Assembly: GCA_009782565.1 (NCBI GenBank)
Contig: WRIU01000002.1
Location: 218,470-282,469 of the forward strand
From: Betaproteobacteria bacterium
Lineage (GTDB): Bacteria; Pseudomonadota; Gammaproteobacteria; Burkholderiales; Rhodocyclaceae
Reading direction: 5' to 3'
Length of the DNA: 64,000 nt
The translations under genes and the position numbers were made by a program. The notes under the pieces were generated by a model. The model saw only the letters and a program-made list of their open reading frames with translations. It did no database searches and was not told the DNA's origin. Positions 1 to 12,150 of the stretch are shown in pieces (position 1 is the first letter of the stretch; each line of letters begins with the position of its first letter).

Positions 1-2
1 TC

Positions 3-749
3 GTCCGCGCGCTGATGGAGCGTCTGCCGCTGGAGAGCATCGTCTATTTCGGCGATACCGCGCGCGTACCCTATGGCGTCAAATCGGTGGCGACGATCGA
101 GCATTTCACCGCCCAGATCGTCGACTTCCTGTTGCGGCGGGAAGTCAAGATGCTGATCGTTGCCTGCAACACGATGGCTGCCGTGGCTTTGAAAACCATT
201 ACAGCGCGCGCCGGGGACATCCCTGTGCTCGATGTCATCGAAGCCGGCGCGCGCGCCGCCGTGGACGTATCGAGCGGTGGGCGCATCGGCGTCATTGCTA
301 CGCCGACCACGATCAACAGCAACGCCTATGCACGGCGGATACACGCGCTCGACCCTGGCGCGCGCGTCTATTCGCAAGCCTGCCCGCTCTTCGTGCCGCT
401 CGTGGAAGAAGGCTGGCTCGATCACCCGGTCACACGGCTCACGGCGCAGGAATATCTGCGCCCGGTGCTGGCCGAAGATGTCGGAAGCCTGGTGCTCGGA
501 TGTACGCATTACCCTTTGATCAAGCCGCTATTGCGTGAGGTGGCGGGAGAGAAAGTCAAACTCATTGATTCGGCGGAGACGACAGCCGAACTGGCCGCAG
601 ACAGGTTGCGGGAAGCGGGGCTGGCCGCGAGCGGGCTGGAACCGGCGGCCTATCGCACTTTCGTGACCGATGTGCCGTTGCGGTTTCAGACCATTGGGGA
701 GCGATTCCTGGGGCGCTCGCTGGGAGAGGTCGAGTTGGTGGAGTGGTGA
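3..749 (+). CDS. murI: Glutamate racemase (5' truncated by window edge)
   Basis: Open frame continues upstream of the listed ATG to the window edge; motifs YFGDTARVPYG, ACNTMAAVAL and LGCTHYPLI. Confidence 0.93.
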   Translation, partial: VRALMERLPLESIVYFGDTARVPYGVKSVATIEHFTAQIVDFLLRREVKMLIVACNTMAAVALKTITARAGDIPVLDVIEAGARAAVDVSSGGRIGVIATPTTINSNAYARRIHALDPGARVYSQACPLFVPLVEEGWLDHPVTRLTAQEYLRPVLAEDVGSLVLGCTHYPLIKPLLREVAGEKVKLIDSAETTAELAADRLREAGLAASGLEPAAYRTFVTDVPLRFQTIGERFLGRSLGEVELVEW

Positions 750-823
750 GGTCTTCGGGCGCTGACGACGCATGAGTCTTGCTGCTAGACTTGATATCCT
801 CCGCTTACACGACAGGCGCATCT

Positions 824-1960
824 ATGTCCGGCAATACTTTCGGTACTCTGTTTTGTGTCACCTCTTTTGGTGAATCCCATGGTCCGGCCATCGGCTGCGT
901 GGTTGACGGTTGTCCGCCAAGGCTACCGCTTGCGGAGGCGGACATCCAGGCCGACCTCGATCGCCGCAAGCCCGGGACTTCACGCCATGTCACCCAGCGC
1001 CGCGAGCCGGACGAGGTGGAAATACTCTCCGGGGTTTTCGAGGGGGCGACGACGGGCGCGCCTATTGCCATGTTGATCCGCAACCAGGATCAGCGCTCGA
1101 AGGATTACAGCGACATCGCCGAACTTTTCCGACCGGGGCACGCCGATTATTCTCATTGGCAGAAGTACGGCGTGCGCGATTACCGTGGCGGCGGGCGCTC
1201 TTCGGCGCGCGAAACGGCGGTGCGGGTGGCGGCGGGGGCCATCGCGCGCAAATGGCTGGCCGAAAAGTTCGGTATCGTGATTCGCGGTTATCTGGCTCAA
1301 CTCGGTGAGATACCCATTCCTTTCGAGTCCTGGGATGTCGTCGCGGGCAGTCCTTTCTTCGCGCCCAATGTTTCCCTTCAGCCCAAACTCGAAGCAACCA
1401 TGGACGACCTGCGCCGCGAGGGGGATTCGATTGGCGCGCGCATCAACGTGGTGGCCAGCGGCGTGCCGGTGGGGTGGGGGGAGCCGGTGTTCGACCGGCT
1501 GGATGCCGACATCGCTTATGCGATGATGGGCATCAACGCAGTGAAGGGGGTCGAGATTGGCGCGGGTTTCGCGTCGGTGGGGCAGCGCGGTTCGGAACAT
1601 GGCGACGAGATTACGTGCGAGGGTTTTTTGTCGAACAATGCGGGCGGGGTGCTCGGCGGCGTGTCGTCGGGGCAGGACGTGGTGGTAAGCATGGCGGTGA
1701 AACCGGCTTCCAGCATCCGCCGTGAAAAGCGTTCGATCAATCTTGCCGGTGAAGCGGTGACGGTGAGCACGCAAGGGCGTCACGACCCCTGCGTGGGCAT
1801 ACGCGCCATTCCCGTGGCCGAGGCCATGCTGGCCCTGGTGCTGATCGACCACGCCTTGCGCCATCGCGCCCAGTGCGGCGATGTGTGTACGAACACCCCC
1901 AGGGTTGCGGCGTTGGCTCCGGAGGGAGATGCACGACCGCCTTCTCCCCGGAAAATGTGA
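824..1960 (+). CDS. aroC: Chorismate synthase
   Basis: [38 protein letters not shown] and [10 protein letters not shown] motifs; start placed at the internal ATG at 824. Confidence 0.96.
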   Translation: MSGNTFGTLFCVTSFGESHGPAIGCVVDGCPPRLPLAEADIQADLDRRKPGTSRHVTQRREPDEVEILSGVFEGATTGAPIAMLIRNQDQRSKDYSDIAELFRPGHADYSHWQKYGVRDYRGGGRSSARETAVRVAAGAIARKWLAEKFGIVIRGYLAQLGEIPIPFESWDVVAGSPFFAPNVSLQPKLEATMDDLRREGDSIGARINVVASGVPVGWGEPVFDRLDADIAYAMMGINAVKGVEIGAGFASVGQRGSEHGDEITCEGFLSNNAGGVLGGVSSGQDVVVSMAVKPASSIRREKRSINLAGEAVTVSTQGRHDPCVGIRAIPVAEAMLALVLIDHALRHRAQCGDVCTNTPRVAALAPEGDARPPSPRKM

Positions 1961-2080
1961 GTGCGGCAGTCCAACGCATTGAAGGTGTCCGCTGTGCTAC
2001 ACTCGAAATGATGGTGGACTTTTAAGTCTTGTGCCTTTTGTTTTTTTCCGCAGCAACTCAAGCAAAGGAGGAGATGAATC

Positions 2081-2764
2081 ATGAAACGAAGTGTCGGATT
2101 GCTGACCCTGGCCGTCCTGCTTGCCGCTCCTTCCCTGGCCATCGCCGACGGCATCGGCCTCTACATAGCCCCAAAACTGATTGACGGCTACGCCCGGATG
2201 CAAGATGTAAAGGATGTTAGTCCTTCTGGTGATGTAAATAGAAAATGGAGTGACAATGACAGCACCTTTGGCGCCGCCTTGACTCTGGGTTATGACTTTC
2301 ATCAGAAATTCCAGATTCCCTTACGCGCGGATTTGGAATATGCCGCCTTTGGCAATGTTACCGGCAAAGAAACTTGGCGATCCTTCGGTGGAAAATTCTC
2401 CTACAAGCAAACGCTGAAGATACAGACCTTGTTTCTGAACGCCTATTACGATTTCCGCAACAGATCGGCCTTCACGCCCTACGCGGGGGGCGGTTTCGGT
2501 CTGGCCTCCATCAAGGCTAATGGCCGATATGAGACTTACTGGAGTTACAGCGATTCGTACGGCGCGAAAAGCACGACCAATTTTGCCTGGAATATCGGGG
2601 GGGGTGTGGCGTACAAGGTCAGCGAACAGTTCAGCCTGGATCTGGGCTACCGTTTTGCCGGACTGGGCAAGGCCAAGACGAAAGTGGATGAATACGGTTA
2701 TGTTCTCAAAACCAGAGACGTCTACATGAGCCAGTTCCTGTTGGGGGCACGCTTTACCTTCTGA
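2081..2764 (+). CDS. Outer-membrane beta-barrel protein (opacity/OmpA-like porin fold)
   Basis: Signal peptide, alternating beta-strand pattern, YAGGGFGLASI, C-terminal ...LLGARFTF ending in Phe. Confidence 0.75.
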   Translation: MKRSVGLLTLAVLLAAPSLAIADGIGLYIAPKLIDGYARMQDVKDVSPSGDVNRKWSDNDSTFGAALTLGYDFHQKFQIPLRADLEYAAFGNVTGKETWRSFGGKFSYKQTLKIQTLFLNAYYDFRNRSAFTPYAGGGFGLASIKANGRYETYWSYSDSYGAKSTTNFAWNIGGGVAYKVSEQFSLDLGYRFAGLGKAKTKVDEYGYVLKTRDVYMSQFLLGARFTF

Positions 2765-2786
2765 GCAATAACCGCTGTCACATCAT

Positions 2787-2834
2787 GCGCGGCGCGGCGT
2801 TCGCCAACGGCGGGCCGCGCCGCGTTTCTTTTTG
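2787..2834 (+). terminator. Rho-independent terminator after the beta-barrel protein gene
   Basis: gcgcggcgcggc ... gccgcgccgcg stem followed by tttcttttt. Confidence 0.75.
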
Positions 2835-2957
2835 ATGTCCGGCGCACGAGGCGGGTGCGCGCATGTACCGGCCATGCAGCGTTTTTCGGCTACCACTGCG
2901 GATAGCCGTGTGAAATAATTAGCAGCTTCTTTCTCCAAAAGGCTGTTGAAACGTCTG

Positions 2958-4367
2958 ATGAGTGCCTGGACGCTGTACGAAAAACTGTGGTCGGATCACG
3001 TCGTCCGCGAAGAGCCGGATGGTACGGCGCTGATTTACATCGACCGCCATCTGGTGCATGAAGTCACCAGCCCGCAAGCCTTTGAAGGGTTGAAACTCGC
3101 AGGGCGCAAGCCCTGGCGCGTCTCTTCCATCGTGGCGAGTGCCGATCACAATACGCCGACCGACCATTGGGAAGAGGGCATCCTCGACCCGGTTTCCCGC
3201 CAGCAGGTGGAAACGCTCGACGCCAATATCCGTGAAACCGGCGCGCTGGCTTATTTCCCGTTCAAGGACTCGCGTCAGGGCATCGTGCATGTGATCGGCC
3301 CGGAAAACGGCGCGGTGCTGCCTGGGATGACGGTCGTCTGCGGCGATTCGCACACCTCTACGCATGGCGCGTTCGCGGCGATGGCGCACGGCATCGGCAC
3401 TTCCGAAGTCGAGCATGTGCTGGCGACGCAATGCCTGGTACAGAAAAAATCGAAAACCATGCTGATCCGGGTCGAAGGCCGCTTGGGCAAGGGTGTGACC
3501 GCCAAGGATGTGGCGCTGGCCATCATCGGCAGGATCGGTACGGCGGGCGGTACGGGGTATGCGATGGAGTTTGGCGGTTCCGCCATTCGCGCCCTTTCGA
3601 TGGAAGGGCGGATGACGCTCTGCAATATGGCGATTGAGGCCGGGGCGCGATTGGGGCTGGTGGCCGTCGACGAGGTGACGATCAATTACCTGAAGAATCG
3701 CCCCTTTTCGCCGCGCAGCGAGGATTGGGACAAGGCGGTGAAGGTCTGGCGCACGCTGCGTTCGGATGAAGGCGCTACGTTCGACCGTATCATGGAGCTG
3801 AACGCGACGGAAATCCTGCCACAGATAACGTGGGGTACGTCGCCGGAAATGGTCGTGCCCGTGACCGGCATGGTTCCAGACCCCCGGAAGGAAGCGGATA
3901 TGGCAAAGCGGGAAGGGATGGAACGCGCGCTCGCTTACATGGGATTGCAGGCGAATATGCCCATCCAGTCGATCAGGATCGACAAGGTGTTCATCGGCTC
4001 CTGTACCAATTCCCGCATCGAGGATTTGCGTCAGGCGGCGGCGGTTTTGAAAGGCCGCCGGAGGGCGGAGAACGTCAGGCTTGCGCTGGCCGTGCCGGGT
4101 TCCGGTCTGGTCAAACGCCAAGCGGAAGCGGAAGGGCTGCATGAGATTTTCATCGCTGCCGGGTTTGAATGGCGCGAACCGGGCTGTTCGATGTGCCTTG
4201 CCATGAACGCCGACCGGTTGGAGCCGGGCGAGCGTTGTGCCTCCACGTCGAACCGCAATTTTGAAGGCCGCCAGGGGCCGGGGGGCCGTACTCACCTGGT
4301 CAGTCCGGCGATGGCCGCTGCTGCTGCCATTGCCGGGCATTTCGCCGATGTACGGGACATTCTTTGA
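2958..4367 (+). CDS. leuC: 3-isopropylmalate dehydratase large subunit
   Basis: [64 protein letters not shown] Fe-S ligands. Confidence 0.96.
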   Translation: MSAWTLYEKLWSDHVVREEPDGTALIYIDRHLVHEVTSPQAFEGLKLAGRKPWRVSSIVASADHNTPTDHWEEGILDPVSRQQVETLDANIRETGALAYFPFKDSRQGIVHVIGPENGAVLPGMTVVCGDSHTSTHGAFAAMAHGIGTSEVEHVLATQCLVQKKSKTMLIRVEGRLGKGVTAKDVALAIIGRIGTAGGTGYAMEFGGSAIRALSMEGRMTLCNMAIEAGARLGLVAVDEVTINYLKNRPFSPRSEDWDKAVKVWRTLRSDEGATFDRIMELNATEILPQITWGTSPEMVVPVTGMVPDPRKEADMAKREGMERALAYMGLQANMPIQSIRIDKVFIGSCTNSRIEDLRQAAAVLKGRRRAENVRLALAVPGSGLVKRQAEAEGLHEIFIAAGFEWREPGCSMCLAMNADRLEPGERCASTSNRNFEGRQGPGGRTHLVSPAMAAAAAIAGHFADVRDIL

Positions 4368-4382
4368 TTACGGGGGACTGAA

Positions 4383-4517
4383 ATGAAACGGGGAACATTG
4401 TTTTGCATCATTTTGCTGATGGTTTTCGTTTCCGGTTTGACGGCCTGCAATACCGTGCGCGGTGTCGGCAAGGACGTCGAGGCGGGAGGAAAGGCGATTC
4501 AGAGAGCGTCACAATGA
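4383..4517 (+). CDS. Entericidin A/B-like small lipoprotein (44 aa), below the ORF-track length cutoff
   Basis: MKRGTLFCIILLMVFVSGLTACNTVRGVGKDVEAGGKAIQRASQ*: lipobox LTAC and the entericidin pattern CNTVRGxGKDVexgGkaI. Confidence 0.85.
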   Translation: MKRGTLFCIILLMVFVSGLTACNTVRGVGKDVEAGGKAIQRASQ

Positions 4518-4585
4518 AGCTGGAAGTGAAGCTGGAAGGTTTGGTTTCATAAAGCTGAACGGGGCGTTTCGCAACAGGAACACGC

Positions 4586-5227
4586 ATGGAAAAATTCGTT
4601 ACTTTTACGGGTCTCGTCGCCCCGCTGGATCGCAACAACGTCGATACGGATGCGATCATCCCCAAGCAATTCCTGAAGTCCATCAAGCGCTCCGGGTTCG
4701 GGCCGAACGCGTTCGATGAATGGCGCTATCTGGATCAGGGCGAACCGGGCATGGACAATAGCCTCCGCCCCCTGAATCCCGGATTTGTGCTCAATCAGGA
4801 GCGTTACCGGGGCGCGTCGATTTTGCTTGCCCGCGCCAATTTCGGCTGCGGCTCCAGCCGCGAGCACGCGCCCTGGGCGTTGGCGGATTTCGGTTTCAAG
4901 GTGATTCTGGCCGAGTCGTTTGCCGATATTTTTTTCAATAACTGTTTCAAGAATGGGCTTTTGCCTTTGGGGTTGCCCAAGGCGGAAATCGACGCGCTTT
5001 TCGGCCTCACCGAGCATATGCCGGGATTTTCGCTGACCGTGAACCTGGCGGAACAGACGATTGTTCGACCCGATGGCGCTGTAATTCCATTTCAGGTGGA
5101 TGCGTTTCGCAAGGAATGCCTGCTGAACGGTTGGGACGGCATCGGCCTGACCTTGCGCCACGCCGATGAAATCCGTGCGTTCGAGGAGCGCCGCAGGCAG
5201 ACGTACCCGTGGCTGTTTGTGGCCTGA
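4586..5227 (+). CDS. leuD: 3-isopropylmalate dehydratase small subunit
   Basis: [46 protein letters not shown]. Confidence 0.96.
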   Translation: MEKFVTFTGLVAPLDRNNVDTDAIIPKQFLKSIKRSGFGPNAFDEWRYLDQGEPGMDNSLRPLNPGFVLNQERYRGASILLARANFGCGSSREHAPWALADFGFKVILAESFADIFFNNCFKNGLLPLGLPKAEIDALFGLTEHMPGFSLTVNLAEQTIVRPDGAVIPFQVDAFRKECLLNGWDGIGLTLRHADEIRAFEERRRQTYPWLFVA

Positions 5228-5243
5228 TTAAAAAGGATAATGA

Positions 5244-6305
<1,062 letters not shown>

Positions 6306-6376
6306 TTTGACACACGTTATTTCGCGTAATGAGGTTTTCCGCGCGGAGCGAGTTTTGGTTTTGTAGTGAGGAAAGC

Positions 6377-7510
6377 ATGAAACGAGTAGGTCTGGTAGGT
6401 TGGAGAGGAATGGTGGGTTCCGTGCTGATGCAGCGGATGACGGAAGAGAATGATTTCGCTCTTTTTGAACCCATTTATTTTTCGACCTCCAACGCGGGCG
6501 GACAAGCGCCTGTTTTCGGCGGCAAACAGGCCGCGCAGCCCTTGCAGGATGCGGCTGATATTGATGTGCTCAGGACGTGCGACATCGTCGTTACCTGTCA
6601 GGGCGGCGATTACACGAAAGAAGTGTTTCCCAAGCTGCGCGGTGCGGGTTGGCAGGGACACTGGATCGACGCCGCGTCGGCGCTCAGGATGGCGGACGAC
6701 GCAGTCATCATTCTCGACCCGGTCAACCTGGATGTCATCAAAGGCGCGCTCGTGAAGGGCGGCAAGAACTGGATAGGCGGGAATTGCACGGTGTCCTTAA
6801 TGCTGATGGGGCTGGGCGGGCTGTTCCAACACGACCTCGTCGAATGGGTCTCGTCGATGACCTACCAGGCTGCTTCCGGCGCGGGGGCGCAAAACATGCG
6901 CGAACTGCTCTCGCAGATGGGCGCGCTCCACGCGTCGGTGGCCGATTTGCTTGCCGACCCGGCTTCGGCCATTCTCGGCATCGACCGTAAAGTGGCTGAA
7001 ACCATGCGTTCCCCGGCTTTCCCAACCAAAAATTTCCGTGGCGTGCCGCTGGCGGGCAGCCTCATCCCGTGGATCGACGTGCCGGTCGAGTGCGGGCAGT
7101 CGAAGGAAGAATGGAAGGGCGGCGCGGAGTGCAACAAGATTCTCGGCAAGCCGCCGTTCCGCACGGCGGGCAGCATCCCGGTCGACGGCCTGTGCGTGCG
7201 TGTCGGGGCCATGCGCTGCCATTCACAGGGGCTGACCATCAAACTGAAAAAGGATGTGCCGCTCGACGAGGTTTCCGGAATGATTGCTTCGGCCAACGAA
7301 TGGGTGAAGGTCGTGCCGAACGAACGCGAGATTTCCGAGCGTGAACTGACCCCTGCCGCAGTGACGGGAACGCTTTCCGTCCCTATTGGCCGACTTCACA
7401 AATTGGCGATGGGTCCGGAGTACCTTGGAGCGTTTACCGTTGGAGATCAGTTGTTATGGGGTGCTGCGGAACCGTTGCGCCGTATGTTACGCATCTTGCT
7501 CGATCAATGA
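6377..7510 (+). CDS. asd: Aspartate-semialdehyde dehydrogenase
   Basis: [38 protein letters not shown] active-site Cys; [15 protein letters not shown]. Confidence 0.96.
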   Translation: MKRVGLVGWRGMVGSVLMQRMTEENDFALFEPIYFSTSNAGGQAPVFGGKQAAQPLQDAADIDVLRTCDIVVTCQGGDYTKEVFPKLRGAGWQGHWIDAASALRMADDAVIILDPVNLDVIKGALVKGGKNWIGGNCTVSLMLMGLGGLFQHDLVEWVSSMTYQAASGAGAQNMRELLSQMGALHASVADLLADPASAILGIDRKVAETMRSPAFPTKNFRGVPLAGSLIPWIDVPVECGQSKEEWKGGAECNKILGKPPFRTAGSIPVDGLCVRVGAMRCHSQGLTIKLKKDVPLDEVSGMIASANEWVKVVPNEREISERELTPAAVTGTLSVPIGRLHKLAMGPEYLGAFTVGDQLLWGAAEPLRRMLRILLDQ

Positions 7511-7717
7511 ATACGGATGTAATATCCGGCAATGGAGAACGCCAATGCTGATACGGAGAAACATTTTTTTATGGATGTCCTCCGCAGTCGCGTTGGTGGT
7601 ATTCTTTTCCAGTTTGAAACGGTTGCTACAAGTACCTAGAATTAATGGTAAATTGCAGCTTCCATTTCGTGATATATCGCCCTTTGCTTGGTTGATGAAG
7701 GGGAGCAGGTTTTGAGG

Positions 7718-10693
7718 ATGGCGATGAAACCGATTATTAAAGTGCCCCTGATCGCGGCAGCGGTTCTCTTTTTACCATTTGGCGCGCAGGCTGCCGGACT
7801 CGGTGAGTTTACCGTCCGGAGTATGCTGGGAGAGCCGCTGAATGCTGAAATTCAGCTCAATGCGACCCAACAGGAGCTACAGTCACTGACAGCCCGCGTT
7901 GCTCCGGCCGAAGCGTTTTCGCAGGGGGGGATTCCTTACGCCAGCTTCGTGCCCAATGTACGAGTTACGGTCGAAAATCGGGGTGACCGCTCGGTGCTGA
8001 GACTCAGCAGCGATGTTCCGGTCAACGAGGCCATTGCCAGTTTGGTCATTCAGTTGAACTGGGATGACGGGCGTTTGGCGCGAACTTATAACTTCCTGCT
8101 CGAACCGCGTGACCTGGTCATTCGGCAGCCCGCTCCTGTCGAGCCTACGGTGGCCGCTCCACCCACGCCGCCCCCGCCTATGGTCGAGAGCCCGCCTCCG
8201 CCTCTGCCGGAGATTCAGGTTGCACAGGCTTCGGATCCGGTTCCGGCTGCGGAATTGGATCTTGGGGATGAGCCGACGTTCGTTTATTCGGGGCCGGAGC
8301 CCGAACCCGAACCTATCCAGTTTGTGCAGGAACCCGCTCCTGTGGCCGCCATGCAGCAGGAAAGGCCGCCGGTCGAACCTGAAAGGGACGTTCCGCCGCA
8401 GATGCCGTATACCGCGCCAACTCCCGCTTATTTTCCAGAAGCCGACGGAGGCGACCATACCGTCAAGTACGGTGAGACCTTGGGAGCCATTGCCAGCCGC
8501 CGTATGCCTGCGGATGTGACGCTCGACCAGATGATGATGGCCTTGTACCGTGCCAACCAGACGGCGTTCATCGACAGCAACATCAACCGGCTCAGAACCG
8601 GGGTCATCCTCAAGATGCCGTCTGCCGATGAAGTGCGGAGCACCAGCGCCGCCGATGCGCGCAGGGAAGTGCGAGTCCAGGCGAGAGATTTCAATGCCTG
8701 GCGCGCGCAGGTAGCTTCGGAAGCGGTTCGCCGCCCTGCGAGTTCAACGGAAGAAGACGCAGGGATGTCGCGCGGTATCGATGCGGTTCCGCCGGTTGCC
8801 GAGCAGGATCGCGACAAGGTGGTGATTGCTTCTCAGGAAAGCTCCGGGCAAGGCGGCGATGCTGCCCGTATACAGGAGTTGGAAACAGACCTTGCTGCGG
8901 CGGAGAATGCACAGAGAGAGGCTTCGGAAAGAGTCAGGGAACTCGAGGCAATCAAGAGCCTGGAAGATCAGCGTACCAAGTTGCAGGAACAGATTGCTTC
9001 TGCGCCGTCCGAGCAGCCTGTAACCGAAACGCCCCCCGCTCCAGTGGTCGAGGAGACGCCTCCCACAGCCGAAGCATCAGCGTCTTCTGAACCTGCCGCT
9101 GCCGAGTCTGAAAGTACGCAGGATGCCGCAATAAAAGTAGAAAACGATTTTCAATCTCAGGATCAAGAAGACGACCCGCTGATAGCGAAGCTGAAGGAGT
9201 TGATAGCCGATCCGGCTGTTGTGGGGGTTGTCGCGCTGGTTGCCTTGCTTCTGTTCGGTTTTCTTGCTTTCCGTTCCTGGCAGCGCAAACGTTCTGATAT
9301 CGGGCTGGACACCCTCTCGCAAGATGCGACGAGCATGTTCCCGGGTGAGGCGACTTCGATCTTCGGGGACAACGGCGGGCAGAGCGTGGATACCACCGCC
9401 AGCAGCGTCATTCATACCGATTTCAGCCAGACCGGGTTGTCGATCGACACGAACGAAGGGGTCGACCCGGTGGCCGAGGCCGATGTTTATATGGCCTATG
9501 GGCGTGACAGCCAGGCCGAGGAAATCCTCAATGACGCGCTCAAGTCCGATCCGAAGCGTGGTGCGATTTACGTCAAGCTGCTTGAAATCTATGCCCAAAG
9601 GCAAGATCTGACGCAGTTCGAGGCCACGGCTTCCGAGCTCTTTTCCCGCACGGAAGGCCAAGGCCGGGATTGGGAAAAGGCGGTGCAAATGGGGCGTCGG
9701 CTCGATCCCTCCAATCCGCTCTATTCCGGCAAGCCGTCCAGGCAGGGAGGTGGTGAACTTTCAAAATTGCCAGGGCTTGAACCTACCCTCGAAGAGCCCT
9801 CCAGTCTGGATATGGGCGCACCCACGACAGGCTCCGGTATGGCTCTGTCCGGCCTGGATTTTGGAACCTCGCCGACGACGGACGAGTCCTCAGCGGCGAA
9901 TGCCGGGCAACTGAAAGAAACTGCAGTAATGCAGGGTCAAATGGACGATGCGCTATCGACTCGGGCAGCTACCAGTACCATTCCGAGCGCACAGGCAAAG
10001 CCCAAGCGGTCGGGGTCCGCGCAGACTGCCGCCGCCGGTCCTGCCACGGAAGTCGATTTCCAGTTTGAACCGGCGGAAACCACGCCAAAGGCTGCGGGCA
10101 GTATCGACTTCGATCTCGGCAAATCGCAGGCGGTTTCCGAAGCGGGCAAACAGCCTATTTCCGTCACCGTGTCCAGGCAGCCTGCCGCAGGTGTTGCTTC
10201 CAGGCAGCCAACAGGCGTTTCTTCCAAGAAAGCCGGTAGCAGGCCAGCCGCGCCCAAGACAGCGGGCGATCTGGCCGGGCCGTTTGATTTCGATTTGCCC
10301 GCGCAAGGTCAGGGTGCCTCCGGCGACATGAGCGGGACGGTCGTGCTGCCATCCGCACGGGGTGGCAATGAACGCGGCGATGACGTGACGCTGGATCTTG
10401 AGAAAACCAGTTTCGATCCGGACGCGCTCGATTTCGACCTTAACCTCGATCTCAAGCAGGACGCTGCTACGGGTTCATTCTCTCCCAAGGCCGGGGACTC
10501 TCGCTCGCCCGCATCCAACGGCCTGACCGATGCGGTAGACGCGGGCGAAATCGACACCAAGCTTGAACTGGCGCTGGCCTATGGGGATATGGGCGATACC
10601 GAAGGCGCGCTGGAACTGCTCAAGGAGGTCGTCGCCCAAGGCAATGCCGCACAGAAGGCGGAAGCCAAGGCATTGATTGCCAAGCTGGGTTGA
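7718..10693 (+). CDS. fimV: FimV/HubP-family polar peptidoglycan-binding (LysM) protein
   Basis: GLGEFTVRSMLGEPLNAEIQL N-terminal motif; LysM-like segment HTVKYGETLGAIASRRMP; single TM followed by acidic region and C-terminal KLELALAYGDMGDTEGALELLKEVV. Confidence 0.88.
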   Translation: MAMKPIIKVPLIAAAVLFLPFGAQAAGLGEFTVRSMLGEPLNAEIQLNATQQELQSLTARVAPAEAFSQGGIPYASFVPNVRVTVENRGDRSVLRLSSDVPVNEAIASLVIQLNWDDGRLARTYNFLLEPRDLVIRQPAPVEPTVAAPPTPPPPMVESPPPPLPEIQVAQASDPVPAAELDLGDEPTFVYSGPEPEPEPIQFVQEPAPVAAMQQERPPVEPERDVPPQMPYTAPTPAYFPEADGGDHTVKYGETLGAIASRRMPADVTLDQMMMALYRANQTAFIDSNINRLRTGVILKMPSADEVRSTSAADARREVRVQARDFNAWRAQVASEAVRRPASSTEEDAGMSRGIDAVPPVAEQDRDKVVIASQESSGQGGDAARIQELETDLAAAENAQREASERVRELEAIKSLEDQRTKLQEQIASAPSEQPVTETPPAPVVEETPPTAEASASSEPAAAESESTQDAAIKVENDFQSQDQEDDPLIAKLKELIADPAVVGVVALVALLLFGFLAFRSWQRKRSDIGLDTLSQDATSMFPGEATSIFGDNGGQSVDTTASSVIHTDFSQTGLSIDTNEGVDPVAEADVYMAYGRDSQAEEILNDALKSDPKRGAIYVKLLEIYAQRQDLTQFEATASELFSRTEGQGRDWEKAVQMGRRLDPSNPLYSGKPSRQGGGELSKLPGLEPTLEEPSSLDMGAPTTGSGMALSGLDFGTSPTTDESSAANAGQLKETAVMQGQMDDALSTRAATSTIPSAQAKPKRSGSAQTAAAGPATEVDFQFEPAETTPKAAGSIDFDLGKSQAVSEAGKQPISVTVSRQPAAGVASRQPTGVSSKKAGSRPAAPKTAGDLAGPFDFDLPAQGQGASGDMSGTVVLPSARGGNERGDDVTLDLEKTSFDPDALDFDLNLDLKQDAATGSFSPKAGDSRSPASNGLTDAVDAGEIDTKLELALAYGDMGDTEGALELLKEVVAQGNAAQKAEAKALIAKLG

Positions 10694-10747
10694 TTCGGCT
10701 ATTCCAGTTTGCCGCCGCCGGATTTGTCCTGCGGCGGCTCTCTCTTT

Positions 10748-11359
10748 ATGAATGCGGGCTCAATCCTTTTCCTGTGGGCAACTGCGGCGGTCTTTATGCA
10801 GCAGGTTGAAGGCTGGGGCCTTGCCGCGTTGACCGTTGCGAGCCTAGCCGTGGCGCTTGGATGTACGCGTACCCAATGCGTACGGTTGCTTGCCAGGATT
10901 CGCGTTCTTTTGCTGGCAATTCTGGTGCTGTTCGCCTGGTTTACGCCTGGGGAGGCAGTCTTCATGGATTGGCCGCGCCTGGGACCCAGCCGGGAGGGCT
11001 TACTGCTTGCACTCACGCATGGCTGCCGTCTGGCGGCGCTGGTGTGCTGGGTGGCGGTTCTCCTTGGGCGCATGCCGGCAGAGCGGCTTGTGAGCGGCCT
11101 TTACGCGCTTGCCCGCCCGTGCGGGGCATTCGGCCTGCCGGCGGAACGGTTCGCCTTGCGGCTGCTTCTTGTGCTGCATTACGCCAGCGCCGCGCGGAGT
11201 GGCGAGCGGCCTTGGCAGGATTGGAAGGGTTGGCTGAATCCGCCTGCCGCCGAGACCTGTGGCGAGGCCGTGCGATTGACGCGAGAACGCTTGGGCTTCT
11301 TGGACATTGCCTTGCCAGCCGTGGCGTGTATTTTTCTGGCGTTCTGGTGGCTACGGTGA
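10748..11359 (+). CDS. CbiQ-like (ECF transporter T-component-like) membrane protein
   Basis: Multiple hydrophobic segments with a CbiQ-like layout; directly overlaps the truA start. Confidence 0.5.
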   Translation: MNAGSILFLWATAAVFMQQVEGWGLAALTVASLAVALGCTRTQCVRLLARIRVLLLAILVLFAWFTPGEAVFMDWPRLGPSREGLLLALTHGCRLAALVCWVAVLLGRMPAERLVSGLYALARPCGAFGLPAERFALRLLLVLHYASAARSGERPWQDWKGWLNPPAAETCGEAVRLTRERLGFLDIALPAVACIFLAFWWLR

Positions 11360-12150
11360 GAATCGCGCTTGGCATCGAATACGCGGGTGATGCCTTTGAG
11401 GGCTGGCAAAGCCAGCCGCACGGGCATACGGTACAGGATACCGTCGAACGCGCGCTTGGGTTCATTGCCGGTGAGCCTGTCAGGCTGCATGCCGCCGGGC
11501 GTACCGATACCGGCGTGCATGCTACTGCCCAGGTCGCGCATTTCGATACCGAGGCGCGCCGTCCCATGACAGCCTGGGTTCGGGGAGCCAATACCTGGCT
11601 GCCGACGGGTGTGGCGATTCGATGGGCGGTGGAAGTCGATGAGGGCTTTCATGCCCGCTATCTTGCCCGTGAGCGCAGTTACCGCTATCTGCTTTTTGAT
11701 GCGCCGGTGCGTCCTGCGGTATTGGCCGGACGGGTGGGCTGGTTTCATCTGCCGCTCGATGTGGAAAAAATGGCGGTCGCTGCCGCGCAGTTGTGCGGCG
11801 AGCACGATTTTTCTTCCTTCCGTGCTGCGTCCTGTCAGGCCAAAACCCCCGTAAGAATCATGTCCAAGGCTCATGTGGCGCGCGAAGGAGGCATCATCGC
11901 GCTCGATTTCAGCGCCAATGGCTTTTTGCATCACATGGTTCGCAATCTCGTCGGCGCGCTGGTGGCCGTCGGCAAGGGCGAACAGCCGCCGCAATGGCTC
12001 GGCGAACTGCTGGCATGCCGAGAGCGGGCGAAGGGCGCGCCGACTTTTTCTCCAGACGGGCTTTACCTCTGCGGGGTGTCGTACCCTTCACGCTGGCCGC
12101 TGCCGGAAGATGGGTATATTATGACGAAACCTTATTTTGCGATGATATAA
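11356..12150 (+). CDS. truA: tRNA pseudouridine(38-40) synthase TruA (GTG start)
   Basis: VRIALGIEYAGDAFEGWQSQ; AAGRTDTGVHATAQVAHF catalytic motif; FLHHMVRNLVGALV. Confidence 0.96.
   Translation: MRIALGIEYAGDAFEGWQSQPHGHTVQDTVERALGFIAGEPVRLHAAGRTDTGVHATAQVAHFDTEARRPMTAWVRGANTWLPTGVAIRWAVEVDEGFHARYLARERSYRYLLFDAPVRPAVLAGRVGWFHLPLDVEKMAVAAAQLCGEHDFSSFRAASCQAKTPVRIMSKAHVAREGGIIALDFSANGFLHHMVRNLVGALVAVGKGEQPPQWLGELLACRERAKGAPTFSPDGLYLCGVSYPSRWPLPEDGYIMTKPYFAMI

Noticed and set aside
2919-4340. 473-aa minus-strand ORF
   Set aside because: Mirror frame of leuC; composition typical of antisense translation in GC-rich DNA
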